This document shows positions 21,933 through 27,960 of a DNA stretch of 27,960 nt, piece after piece. The position numbers and the translations under genes are program-made. The notes beneath the pieces are model-generated. The model did not search any database, was not told the DNA's origin, and worked only from the letters and a program-made list of their open reading frames with translations. Numbering within the stretch: position 1 is the stretch's first letter; each line of letters opens with the position of its first letter. This stretch comes from Myxococcota bacterium (GTDB lineage Bacteria; Myxococcota_C; UBA6777): the NCBI GenBank assembly GCA_963169055.1, contig CAUJFU010000300.1, forward strand, positions 1 to 27,960, written 5' to 3'.

Positions 21933-24308
21933 TCAAGACTCGCCTTCCTCTTCGCCGCTGGCTTCTGTTTCTTCCAACACCAGCGGCGTCACGCGCACGA
22001 TCTCCGCGTTGGGGATCACGCGCAAGATCGCCCGCATCGCATCGTGTTGACGCACTTCTTCCTCAAGCGATTGTTGGCGCTCGCGCTCTCGCAGCGCTTT
22101 GGCGTCCTCCAAACAAGGCGAAAATTCACGTTGTTGTTCTGCGTTGACTTTGACAAAACGCACCGTCAACGGCCACCCTTGGCCGCGCAAAAAACGCTCG
22201 AGGTTTTGGCGTTTCGACTCATCGAGCTCTTGCACCACATGCGGCGGATAGGCCAACAACAACCGTTCTCCCTCGACACGGTAAGCCATCGAGCGCAAAG
22301 AACCTGCCAGAAAGGCTTGTTCTTTCGCAAGCGACTGGATCAGCCGACTCCACACACTCGATGAAAATTCATCCGTTGAACGAGCCGAGATGTCGGCCTT
22401 TTTACTGATCGAAGAGGTAGAAGCCGCAGGGGGCTTTTCGAGCGAAGAGGCGGTCGTCGGGCGCGAAGGCGCGGGGTTGTTTGGAGGGGTGTGTTTTGTT
22501 TCGCGGGCCTCGTTGTCCAGAACAGACTTGGAGGATCGCATCTCCGAAGGCGGCACGGTTGACGCCACCGAAGGCGACGTGGACAACGAAGCGGTGGGAC
22601 GCTCCGTTGTGGCAGCAAGATAATCATCTCCAAACGCTGGAACCCCCGAAGGCATCGTCGCCCCCAAAGAAGAGTGCGCGATGGTGTGCGCGTTTGAAGA
22701 GACAACCGTCGTTGCGGCTTCTTGCGAGAACTCCGAGATAGCTGCTCCCGTCGCCTGTTGCAGAGCGTTCGAAATAGCCGAACCTACGGCCTGTTGCGAA
22801 GTGTTCGAAACAGCCGAACCTGCGACCTGTTGTGAAGTGGCCGAAACAGCCGAACCGACGGCCTGTTGCGAAGTGTTCAAAACAGCCGAACCTGCGGCCT
22901 GTTGCGCAGGTTTTGAAACAGCCGAACCTGCGGCCTGTTGTGGAGATATCGAGACAGAAGCAGCGGAGGAATCCGAGAAGGTAGGATGGGTGGACGAGAC
23001 GAGATGTTCGGGCGCTGCAAGGCCGGATTGTAGGCTGCGTTGGAGGTGTGCGTGAATCGATGCCCCTCCACCGTTGGGGGTAGAGAGAAGCGAAGTGTCC
23101 AAAGCAACGGGACTTGGAGCGATGCGCATTTGCGAAGGATCTTCTTGCGCAAGACCCATCAGGCGGCCTTCAAGAGAAGAGAGTTGAGAGATCAGATCTT
23201 CGAAGGGTCGGACGGGTTCAACCCGCGCCATACGGATCAGGGTCATCTCCAACAACAAACGGGGATGATTCGATTGTGCGATCTCTTCGGCAGCTTGGGT
23301 CAAGATCCGAAAGATCTGTTGGATGCGTTCGGGTTCTTCGGGCTGGACCAATCGGCGCAACGCCGCCAATTCTTCTTCGGTCAGATCGACGATCCCTTCG
23401 GTATCTTGGCAGATACGAACCACCATCATATCGCGTAAAAAGGCCGAAAGTTCCTGTGTAAATTGGCGCAGATCATACGCGAAATAAAACAGCGCATCGA
23501 CCGCTCGCAAACACGCCCCTGCATCTTTGGACAACAAAGCCTGTCCGATCTCCATCATGATCTGGCGATTGATCACGCCGATGGCTTGGGCGACAGCTTC
23601 ATCTTTGGGAGACTCCCCCCCAAAAGCGATCACCTGATCCATCAAGCTCATCGCATCACGCGCTCCGCCTTGTGCTGCACGCGCCACCATCGCAAGGGCG
23701 GTTTCACTCAACTGAATCCCTTCTGCTTTGGCGATCCGACGGAGGTGATCACGCAACACCGTGGTCGGGATACGCTTAAAATCGAAGCGTTGGCAACGCG
23801 ACAGGATCGTCACGGGGATCTTGTGCGGTTCGGTGGTCGCAAAGATAAACATCACATGTGGGGGAGGTTCTTCGAGGGTTTTGAGCAGCGCGTTGAAGGC
23901 TTCTCGTGTGAGCATGTGAACTTCGTCGATGATATGGACTTTGCGCTTCCCTTTGGTGGGGGTGTACTGCACGTTGTCTCGCAGTTCGCGGATATCATCG
24001 ATCGAGCGGTTGGACGCACCATCGATCTCGATCACATCGACCGAACGGCCTTCTGTGATCTCCACACACAGATCACAACGATTGCAGGGTTCCAACTCTT
24101 CGCGATCTGCTTTCAGACAGTTGACTGTCTTGGCGACGAGACGTGCGATCGTGGTCTTTCCCACCCCTCTTGAACCCGTCAACAACAACGCGTGCGGCAA
24201 GCGATCCAGTTTGATCGCATTTTGCAACGCCTGCACGACGTGTGGCTGCGCGATCACTTCTCCAAACCGCTGCGGTCGCCATTTTCGCGCCAATACTAGG
24301 TATGACAT
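21933..24308 (-). CDS. dnaX: DNA polymerase III subunit gamma/tau
   Basis: DnaX is the motor of the clamp loader. The 791-residue protein has the AAA+ domain with Walker A GSRGVGKT (45-52), the zinc cysteines C64, C75, C78 and C81, Walker B IIDEVHML (126-133), FATTEPHKIP, and the SRC motif in ILSRCQRFDFKRI. Domain III follows to about residue 375. A long Ala/Ser-rich linker carries six 12-residue repeats (457-528), and the tau-like C-terminal region (from about 650) is of the family's variable type. The ATG at 24308 gives the standard opening MSYLVLARKWRP and has GAAGGA upstream. I saw no obvious slippery site for a gamma form, but did not search exhaustively. Confidence 0.97.
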   Translation of the reverse strand: MSYLVLARKWRPQRFGEVIAQPHVVQALQNAIKLDRLPHALLLTGSRGVGKTTIARLVAKTVNCLKADREELEPCNRCDLCVEITEGRSVDVIEIDGASNRSIDDIRELRDNVQYTPTKGKRKVHIIDEVHMLTREAFNALLKTLEEPPPHVMFIFATTEPHKIPVTILSRCQRFDFKRIPTTVLRDHLRRIAKAEGIQLSETALAMVARAAQGGARDAMSLMDQVIAFGGESPKDEAVAQAIGVINRQIMMEIGQALLSKDAGACLRAVDALFYFAYDLRQFTQELSAFLRDMMVVRICQDTEGIVDLTEEELAALRRLVQPEEPERIQQIFRILTQAAEEIAQSNHPRLLLEMTLIRMARVEPVRPFEDLISQLSSLEGRLMGLAQEDPSQMRIAPSPVALDTSLLSTPNGGGASIHAHLQRSLQSGLAAPEHLVSSTHPTFSDSSAASVSISPQQAAGSAVSKPAQQAAGSAVLNTSQQAVGSAVSATSQQVAGSAVSNTSQQAVGSAISNALQQATGAAISEFSQEAATTVVSSNAHTIAHSSLGATMPSGVPAFGDDYLAATTERPTASLSTSPSVASTVPPSEMRSSKSVLDNEARETKHTPPNNPAPSRPTTASSLEKPPAASTSSISKKADISARSTDEFSSSVWSRLIQSLAKEQAFLAGSLRSMAYRVEGERLLLAYPPHVVQELDESKRQNLERFLRGQGWPLTVRFVKVNAEQQREFSPCLEDAKALRERERQQSLEEEVRQHDAMRAILRVIPNAEIVRVTPLVLEETEASGEEEGES
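22725..22940 (-). repeat. 36-bp tandem repeat, six copies, in the dnaX linker
   Basis: Six 36-base units encode QQA-x-GSAVS-x-x-S-like blocks (QQAAGSAVSKPA, QQAVGSAVSATS, QQATGAAISEFS and others). They keep frame and lie between the clamp-loader core and the C-terminal region, where the protein is expected to be flexible. Confidence 0.93.
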
Positions 24309-24349
24309 CCAACCATCCTTCTTCCAACAGGGCCGACGCGTTTCACTTG

Positions 24350-24462
24350 CGTTTGTGGGGCGCTGCCCCAAACCCCGCAAGGGGCCTTCGGCCCCTTGAC
24401 CCCGATTCAGGCGGGGTGATCGTCAGCGTTTCAAACCAACGGCACTGCCGCTTGATCGGGTA
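24350..24462 (+). repeat. dispersed intergenic repeat copy B, upstream of dnaX
   Basis: Ordered blocks GTTTGTGGGGCGCTGCCCC, AAGGGGCCTTCGGCCCCTTG (a perfect hairpin), ACCCCGATTCAGGCGGGGTG and CACTGCCGCTTGATCGGG match the copies near 3.4, 24.8 and 27.6 kb. It begins about 40 bases before the dnaX start. The rest of 24486-24717 shows no gene or recognisable element. Confidence 0.75.
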
Positions 24463-24485
24463 CGAAATGGGGGGAGGTTTGTCAA
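24457..24485 (-). promoter_or_regulatory. candidate dnaX promoter
   Basis: A consensus TTGACA (24485-24480) is followed after 17 bases by TACCCG (24462-24457), which has only the first two bases of a -10 box. It lies about 150 bases before dnaX at the edge of repeat copy B. The -35 is good, the -10 poor. Confidence 0.3.
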
Positions 24486-24717
24486 CAAGTGACTCCTATC
24501 CCAAAGCACTCGACGATATTGTGGCCCCCATACATACCGATCCCGCCCGCTCATGCAAGGAGCCACACACCATCCCTCGAAAAACCTTTGATTTCTTTCT
24601 CTCCGCAACCCTTTTCAGGTCTTACGTCGCAGATCACCCGATCGTGCCTCAGTCCTGCGTCACACTACGCCGCTCGCTTTTTCGATCCTCGATCGAGATG
24701 GATTGTAAAAAAAGGCG

Positions 24718-24837
24718 TGTTCGTGCTATCCCAAGCGATGGCGTAGCTTGTAAAAAAGCATCGGCTCTTTTCGCCAACACGGGGTCAAGGGAGCCGCGCT
24801 CCCTTGTGGGGTTTGGGGTAAAGCCCCACCGAGCTCA
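24718..24837 (-). repeat. dispersed intergenic repeat copy D, inverted
   Basis: On the minus strand GGTGGGGCTTTACCCC, CAAGGGAGCGCGGCTCCCTT, GACCCCGTGTTGGCGAA and CCATCGCTTGGGA occur in the order seen in copies A-C. Copies B and D face each other about 260 bases apart in the dnaX-SRP RNA gap. The GTGTTGGCGAA-AGAGC block is closest to copy C. Confidence 0.7.
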
Positions 24838-24924
24838 TCGAGAAGACAAGCGTAAAGAACAGAAAGGAAATGTTAAAATGGGGGAGAACTGGGAGAAAAA
24901 AGGGATGGGAAGGGGGAAATGGGT

Positions 24925-25025
<101 letters not shown>

Positions 25026-25045
25026 ATAAGGGCGATGATAGATTG

Positions 25046-25134
<89 letters not shown>

Positions 25135-25174
25135 AAAAAGAGCAATCAGGGGGTGTACTTTGTGAAGTACGACT

Positions 25175-25261
25175 CGGAGAGGGTGGGATTCGAACCCACG
25201 GTACGGTTCCCCGCACACTTGATTTCGAATCAAGCGCCTTCGACCACTCGGCCACCTCTCC
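25175..25261 (-). tRNA. tRNA-Ser (anticodon CGA)
   Basis: The 87-base gene has the acceptor GGAGAGG/CCTCTCC, anticodon loop TTCGAAA on CTTGA/TCAAG, a long variable arm, T-loop GTTCGAATC and discriminator G. It starts seven bases after the tadA stop. Between it and the next tRNA-Ser a small perfect hairpin (GTACTT-CACA-AAGTAC) probably helps processing. Confidence 0.97.
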
Positions 25262-25268
25262 TGGGGGA

Positions 25269-25745
25269 TTACGTCGTTGTTTTGGGCTTTTTTTTACGCC
25301 GTGCGCGAAAAAAAGATTGCAACAACATCGCAGATTCTTCGGCGCATACGCCGCTTGTGATGACAAATTGATGGTTGAAACCTGCATTTTGCGCAAGCTG
25401 ATGAAGTGTTCCACAACATCCGGCTTTTGCATCATCACAACCATAAACAAGACGTTCAATGCGGGCGTTGATCAAAGCTCCAGTACACATAGGGCAGGGT
25501 TCGAGGGTGACGTATACGGTTGCCCCCGAAAGTCGCCATTGCCCTTTGTTTTTTGCAGCTTGTTGGAGCGCGAGGATCTCAGCGTGGGCGGTTGGATCGG
25601 CGAGTGTTTCACGGAGGTTGTGTGCGCGACCGATGATTTGTTCCTCAAAGACGATCACGCAACCTACGGGTACTTCGCCTTGCAAAGCCGCTTCTGCGGC
25701 TTCTTGCAAAGCGATCCCCATCCACAGCCTGTCTTGTTCTTGCAT
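25269..25745 (-). CDS. tadA: tRNA-specific adenosine deaminase TadA
   Basis: TadA converts A34 to inosine in tRNA-Arg(ACG) so that one tRNA reads CGU, CGC and CGA. The 158-residue protein has the zinc/catalytic motif HAE (54-56, in PTAHAEILAL) and PCPMC (83-87), plus the typical EVPVGCVIV opening and a basic C-terminal end (FRARRKKK). The ATG at 25745 gives the right N-terminus but has no ribosome-binding site and sits just after a terminator-like hairpin; a longer frame would start inside tRNA-Arg. Its substrate tRNA-Arg(ACG) is the gene directly upstream on the same strand, and a tRNA-Ser begins seven bases after its stop. It seems to be embedded in a tRNA transcript. Confidence 0.95.
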   Translation of the reverse strand: MQEQDRLWMGIALQEAAEAALQGEVPVGCVIVFEEQIIGRAHNLRETLADPTAHAEILALQQAAKNKGQWRLSGATVYVTLEPCPMCTGALINARIERLVYGCDDAKAGCCGTLHQLAQNAGFNHQFVITSGVCAEESAMLLQSFFRARRKKKPKTTT

Positions 25746-25750
25746 CACAC

Positions 25751-25774
25751 AAAAAACCCCGCATATGCAGGGTT
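25751..25774 (-). terminator. intrinsic terminator or attenuator between tRNA-Arg and tadA
   Basis: On the minus strand AACCCTGCATATGCGGGGTT folds into a nine-pair hairpin (one G-T pair, two-base loop) and is followed by a run of six T, two of them paired in the stem. It begins six bases after the tRNA-Arg 3' end and stops five bases before the tadA ATG, so tadA expression would depend on read-through unless transcription starts elsewhere. Confidence 0.7.
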
Positions 25775-25779
25775 GGTTG

Positions 25780-25853
25780 CGCACCCAGGAGGATTTGAAC
25801 CACCGACCTTCGGATTCGTAGTCCGACGCTCTATCCAGCTAAGCTATGGGTGC
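25780..25853 (-). tRNA. tRNA-Arg (anticodon ACG)
   Basis: The 74-base gene has the acceptor GCACCCA/TGGGTGC, D arm TAGCTTAGCTGGATAGAGC, anticodon loop CTACGAA, T arm GGTTCAAATCC and discriminator G. This is the tRNA that TadA deaminates at A34. CCA is not encoded. Confidence 0.97.
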
Positions 25854-25892
25854 AAAGATATGTTAGAAAGCCTCTCGAAAGACATCGATTTG

Positions 25893-25982
25893 CGGAGAGA
25901 GAGGGATTCGAACCCTCGGTAGGGTTTTAAGCCCTACACCCGCTTAGCAGGCGAGCGCCTTCAGCCACTCGGCCATCTCTCC
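25893..25982 (-). tRNA. tRNA-Ser (anticodon GCT)
   Basis: The 90-base gene has the acceptor GGAGAGA/TCTCTCC, anticodon GCT in the loop of CTCGC..GCGGG, a long variable arm (TGTAGGGCTTAAAACCCTAC), T-loop GTTCGAATC and discriminator G. It is the first RNA gene after the promoter at 26.1 kb. Confidence 0.96.
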
Positions 25983-26071
25983 TCGGTTGTGATGCACTCT
26001 ACGGAGACATCGCAACGCGGTTCATTGTGCCAAGCATTTTTTTATTCGGCACTCCCGCGAAAGCTCGATAG

Positions 26072-26100
26072 GCTATACCCCAAGCCCTCTACCCTGTCAA
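26072..26100 (-). promoter_or_regulatory. sigma70-type promoter for the tRNA-tadA cluster
   Basis: A perfect TTGACA (26100-26095), a 17-base spacer and TATAGC (26077-26072) lie about 90 bases before tRNA-Ser(GCT) on the minus strand. It is the only good promoter found upstream of the tRNA, tadA and SRP RNA genes and may serve them all. Confidence 0.7.
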
Positions 26101-26177
26101 CTCTTTTTTTCCAACACCCACACAACGCACCCAAATTACGCAGCTTCTTTCTCCCACTTCCCACGTGATCCTTTCGC

Positions 26178-26345
26178 TCTGTTCGCCATCCTCTCGCTAT
26201 TTCCACTCTGTTCGCCATCCGCTCGCTCTTTCCACTCTGTTCGTCATCCTCTCGCTCTGTTCGCCATCCTCTCGCTCTTCCCGTTCTGTTCGTCATCCTC
26301 TCGCTCTGTTCGCCATCCGCTCGCTCTCTTCGTTGTCCTCCAAAT
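26178..26345. repeat. non-coding tandem array with alternating 20- and 29-base periods
   Basis: A 20-base core TCTGTTCGCCATCCTCTCGC recurs seven times (starts at 26178, 26207, 26236, 26256, 26285, 26305, 26325), the last copy degenerate. Three copies are followed by an optional nine-base insert like TCTTTCCAC, giving steps of 29, 29, 20, 29, 20, 20. Several frames are open but none has a start site or familiar sequence. From 26346 to the lipoprotein start at 26634 I see only a ribosome-binding site. Confidence 0.9.
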
Positions 26346-26633
26346 CGTTGCGCGAATTCTTTCTCTCGCTCCCACATCTATCCCTGCTCCCCTCGCGCCA
26401 TTCACTCGCACAACGCCGATCAACGATGTTGACTTTGAGCGGCGCTCTTGGGTACTCTGGGCGAACTGTCGCGTCCGCGCCCTTGCCACGCGGCACCCAT
26501 ACGCCCGAAGGATGGACATTGGCTAAAACTACTGTGTACGCTCACCACAAGCCCGTTGGGTAAATCAATCCGATGCAAAGCTTCACAATCCCAACACAAC
26601 GAAAGAATCGCGATTGGATTTTGGAGGAAAAGA

Positions 26634-27506
26634 ATGTTGATTCGCACTTCATGGATGCGGCGTTTGATGCAAACGAGCGCTGCTGGTTTTCTGTTTCTGT
26701 GCGTCACTATCATGCCCGGTTGCCCAGCAAAACCCGACGGAAAATGTGCAGCCGACGCCGATTGCGCGAGCGACGCCACCAAAAAAGTATGCGACAAAAA
26801 TGGTGAAAAATGCGTGCAGTGCTTGGAAAGTAAACACTGCGCCACAGGCGAAGTTTGCGATACAGCCGCCTTTACCTGCCGAAAAGGTTGCAACAACGCG
26901 GATGATTGTAAAGCTTTGCCAGACTTCAAAGATCGCAAAAAAGTCGATTGCCGCGCCAGCGCGTGCGTCGCTTCTTGCGACTCCAACGAAGACTGCAAAG
27001 CCGACGAAAAATGCGCGGACAGCAAGTGCATTGTCGGTCAGCGCGAAAATCTCCCCGGCAAATACGAAGGTTGCCCCGCTGGAAAATGCCAGTTTGGCCT
27101 CGAATGCCTCACCTACAAGGGCGGAACCACCAACTACTGCTGGAAGCCTTGCGGCAAAGGTTGCGATGCAGACGAGATCTGCGTCAAATCCGCTGAATTT
27201 GCCGATGGATACGATGTTTGCATGAAAGCCATTCAAGAGGAAAGCGGCGGCTTTAACTATGACCAAGGCACTTCTTGCGGTGAGGGCTTGATCAAGCTGA
27301 CTTCAGGGGCCAACAACTTCGGAACCTGCTGGAAAAATTGCACCGACAAATGCCTCGGTGGGCGCGTTTGCTCCAACCACCCCGGCATCCAAGACAAAAC
27401 GGTCAAACTCTGCTTCAAACCCTGCCAAGCCGACTCCGAATGTCCCAAAGGCACTCGCTGTCGCGAAAATACCGCCATCCAAGAAAAACCCTTCCATTGC
27501 TATTGA
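26634..27506 (+). CDS. cysteine-rich lipoprotein with C-x4-[D/E]-C motifs
   Basis: The 290-residue protein has a signal peptide with basic start (RTSWMRR) and hydrophobic core (AAGFLFLCVTI) ending in the lipobox IMPGC, so C30 is the likely lipidated residue. The mature part is rich in Cys, with CAADADC, CNNADDC, CDSNEDC and CQADSEC motifs spaced through it, plus further Cys clusters (CWKPCGKGC, CWKNCTDKC). This resembles the exported protein at 15.3-16.0 kb but the two share only the motif, not overall sequence. Disulfide-rich extracellular modules on the cell surface are inferred. The ATG at 26634 follows TTGGAGGAAAAGA; an upstream ATG at 26448 gives a long non-signal extension and is rejected. 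No known function; not in an operon. Confidence 0.88.
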   Translation: MLIRTSWMRRLMQTSAAGFLFLCVTIMPGCPAKPDGKCAADADCASDATKKVCDKNGEKCVQCLESKHCATGEVCDTAAFTCRKGCNNADDCKALPDFKDRKKVDCRASACVASCDSNEDCKADEKCADSKCIVGQRENLPGKYEGCPAGKCQFGLECLTYKGGTTNYCWKPCGKGCDADEICVKSAEFADGYDVCMKAIQEESGGFNYDQGTSCGEGLIKLTSGANNFGTCWKNCTDKCLGGRVCSNHPGIQDKTVKLCFKPCQADSECPKGTRCRENTAIQEKPFHCY

Positions 27507-27567
27507 TTCCCCCTCTCAACTCTCCCTATCCCCCACCCATCGCCTATTTCGACACACCACAAATCAC

Positions 27568-27700
27568 ATAGGACTTACGCAGTCGGGTCGTTTTTGTGGG
27601 GCTTCACCCCACGCCCGACAAGGGACTGTCGCCCCTTGACCCCGTATTGGCGGGGTGATCATTCGTTTTTCAAATCAGCGACGCTCTCGCTTGATGGCGA
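27568..27700 (+). repeat. dispersed intergenic repeat copy A, downstream of the lipoprotein gene
   Basis: This copy opens with ATAGGACTTACGCAGTCGG, then GTGGGGCTTCACCCCACGCC, CAAGGGACTGTCGCCCCTTG, ACCCCGTATTGGCGGGGTGA and CAGCGACGCTCTCGCTTGAT. It lies 62 bases after the lipoprotein stop. A second ATAGGACTT-CGCAGT-like block at 27864-27882, 296 bases on, may mark the far end of a larger element. The stretch to the window end has no convincing gene. Confidence 0.75.
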
Positions 27701-27909
27701 AGGTCGGTTGAAAAGGTGACCGATCTGGGACCGAATCACTCGGATGTTTCGATACCTTGTTTTTCACTACTTCGATTGACCCCTGCTATGAAACACCGCG
27801 AACACGGCTTTTTTGGCAACTGCGTAACTCCGCGAATAGAAAAAAAACAAAAGCTTTTTCTAGATAGGACTTCCGCAGTTGGATACGAAAAAGGCCAATG
27901 TTCGGGCGC

Positions 27910-27929
27910 GGGCGGTTCGCGAACCGCCC
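27910..27929. repeat. perfect 20-bp palindrome of the GTAGGGGC type
   Basis: GGGCGGTTCGCGAACCGCCC is self-complementary over all 20 bases and is followed by CCTACAATG, matching in reverse the GTGTAGGGG flank of the element between trpC and trpF. Probably a dispersed palindromic repeat. Confidence 0.8.
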
Positions 27930-27960
27930 CTACAATGTGCTGACGTCTCAGTGTTTTCCT

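Noticed and set aside
21727-21936. 69-codon minus-strand frame with TTG start overlapping the dnaX stop and a CGRCNETG motif
   Set aside because: It crosses the 61-bp duplication, which is not a multiple of three, so the second copy is read in another frame; no ribosome site and no known family.
26042-26377. minus-strand frame with repeated SERMANR-like residues
   Set aside because: Product of the 20/29-base array, with open frames on both strands and no start site; not supported as a gene.
27716-27943. 75-codon plus-strand frame near the window end
   Set aside because: It runs through dispersed repeats and the 20-bp palindrome, and lacks a ribosome site.

Overview
The window looks like chromosome of a Myxococcota-type (deltaproteobacterial) bacterium. 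The clearest lineage marker is an mglB-mglA pair whose MglA closely resembles, from memory, the Myxococcus motility/polarity GTPase. It carries the PxTVPGQ switch in place of the usual DxxGQ. Two membrane or FHA-linked Ser/Thr kinases and two secreted cysteine-rich proteins with repeated C-x4-[D/E]-C motifs fit the same group. No phage, plasmid, IS transposase or CRISPR array is visible. The only possibly accessory gene is an Rpn-type nuclease at the left edge.

Layout. 1-1100: Rpn/PD-(D/E)XK nuclease on the plus strand, converging on aroB. 1092-10220: one long minus-strand aromatic block transcribed trpE, trpG, a 24-codon micro-ORF, trpD, trpC, trpF, trpB, trpA, aroF, aroB. This covers tryptophan synthesis from chorismate plus the first two shikimate steps; several junctions overlap for translational coupling and two gaps hold dispersed repeats. 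10349-15026: a minus-strand signalling cluster (Zn-ribbon kinase with one membrane segment, kinase with FHA domain, membrane protein with PEGA and a degenerate amidase domain). 15291-16046: cysteine-rich exported protein. 16317-19129: plus-strand ldcA-like carboxypeptidase with a Ser/Gln minisatellite tail, a histidine phosphatase, and a phosphodiester glycosidase-like membrane protein. 19189-20434: mglB-mglA with a strong promoter and a terminator-like leader. 20784-25982: recR, ybaB, dnaX, SRP RNA, two tRNA-Ser, tadA, tRNA-Arg(ACG) and tRNA-Ser(GCT), all on the minus strand. 26634-27506: second cysteine-rich lipoprotein. 27507-27960: non-coding, with dispersed repeats.

Two themes stand out. 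First, short tandem duplications are frequent and often in frame: 12 bp x6 in rpn, 18 bp x3 in a kinase, 9 bp x25 in ldcA, 36 bp x6 in dnaX, 61 bp x2 before ybaB, 27 bp x2 before a kinase, a 20/29-bp array near 26.2 kb, and a duplicated trpD start that makes a coupled micro-ORF. Second, a roughly 110-120 bp dispersed repeat occurs four times well preserved and once degenerate, always between genes.

The strongest candidates for unreported biology are the trpG-trpD micro-ORF, the mglBA leader or small RNA, and the tRNA-Arg(ACG)-terminator-tadA arrangement, in which an enzyme gene directly follows the gene of its own substrate. All assignments rest on reading the sequence and on remembered family motifs; no database search was run.
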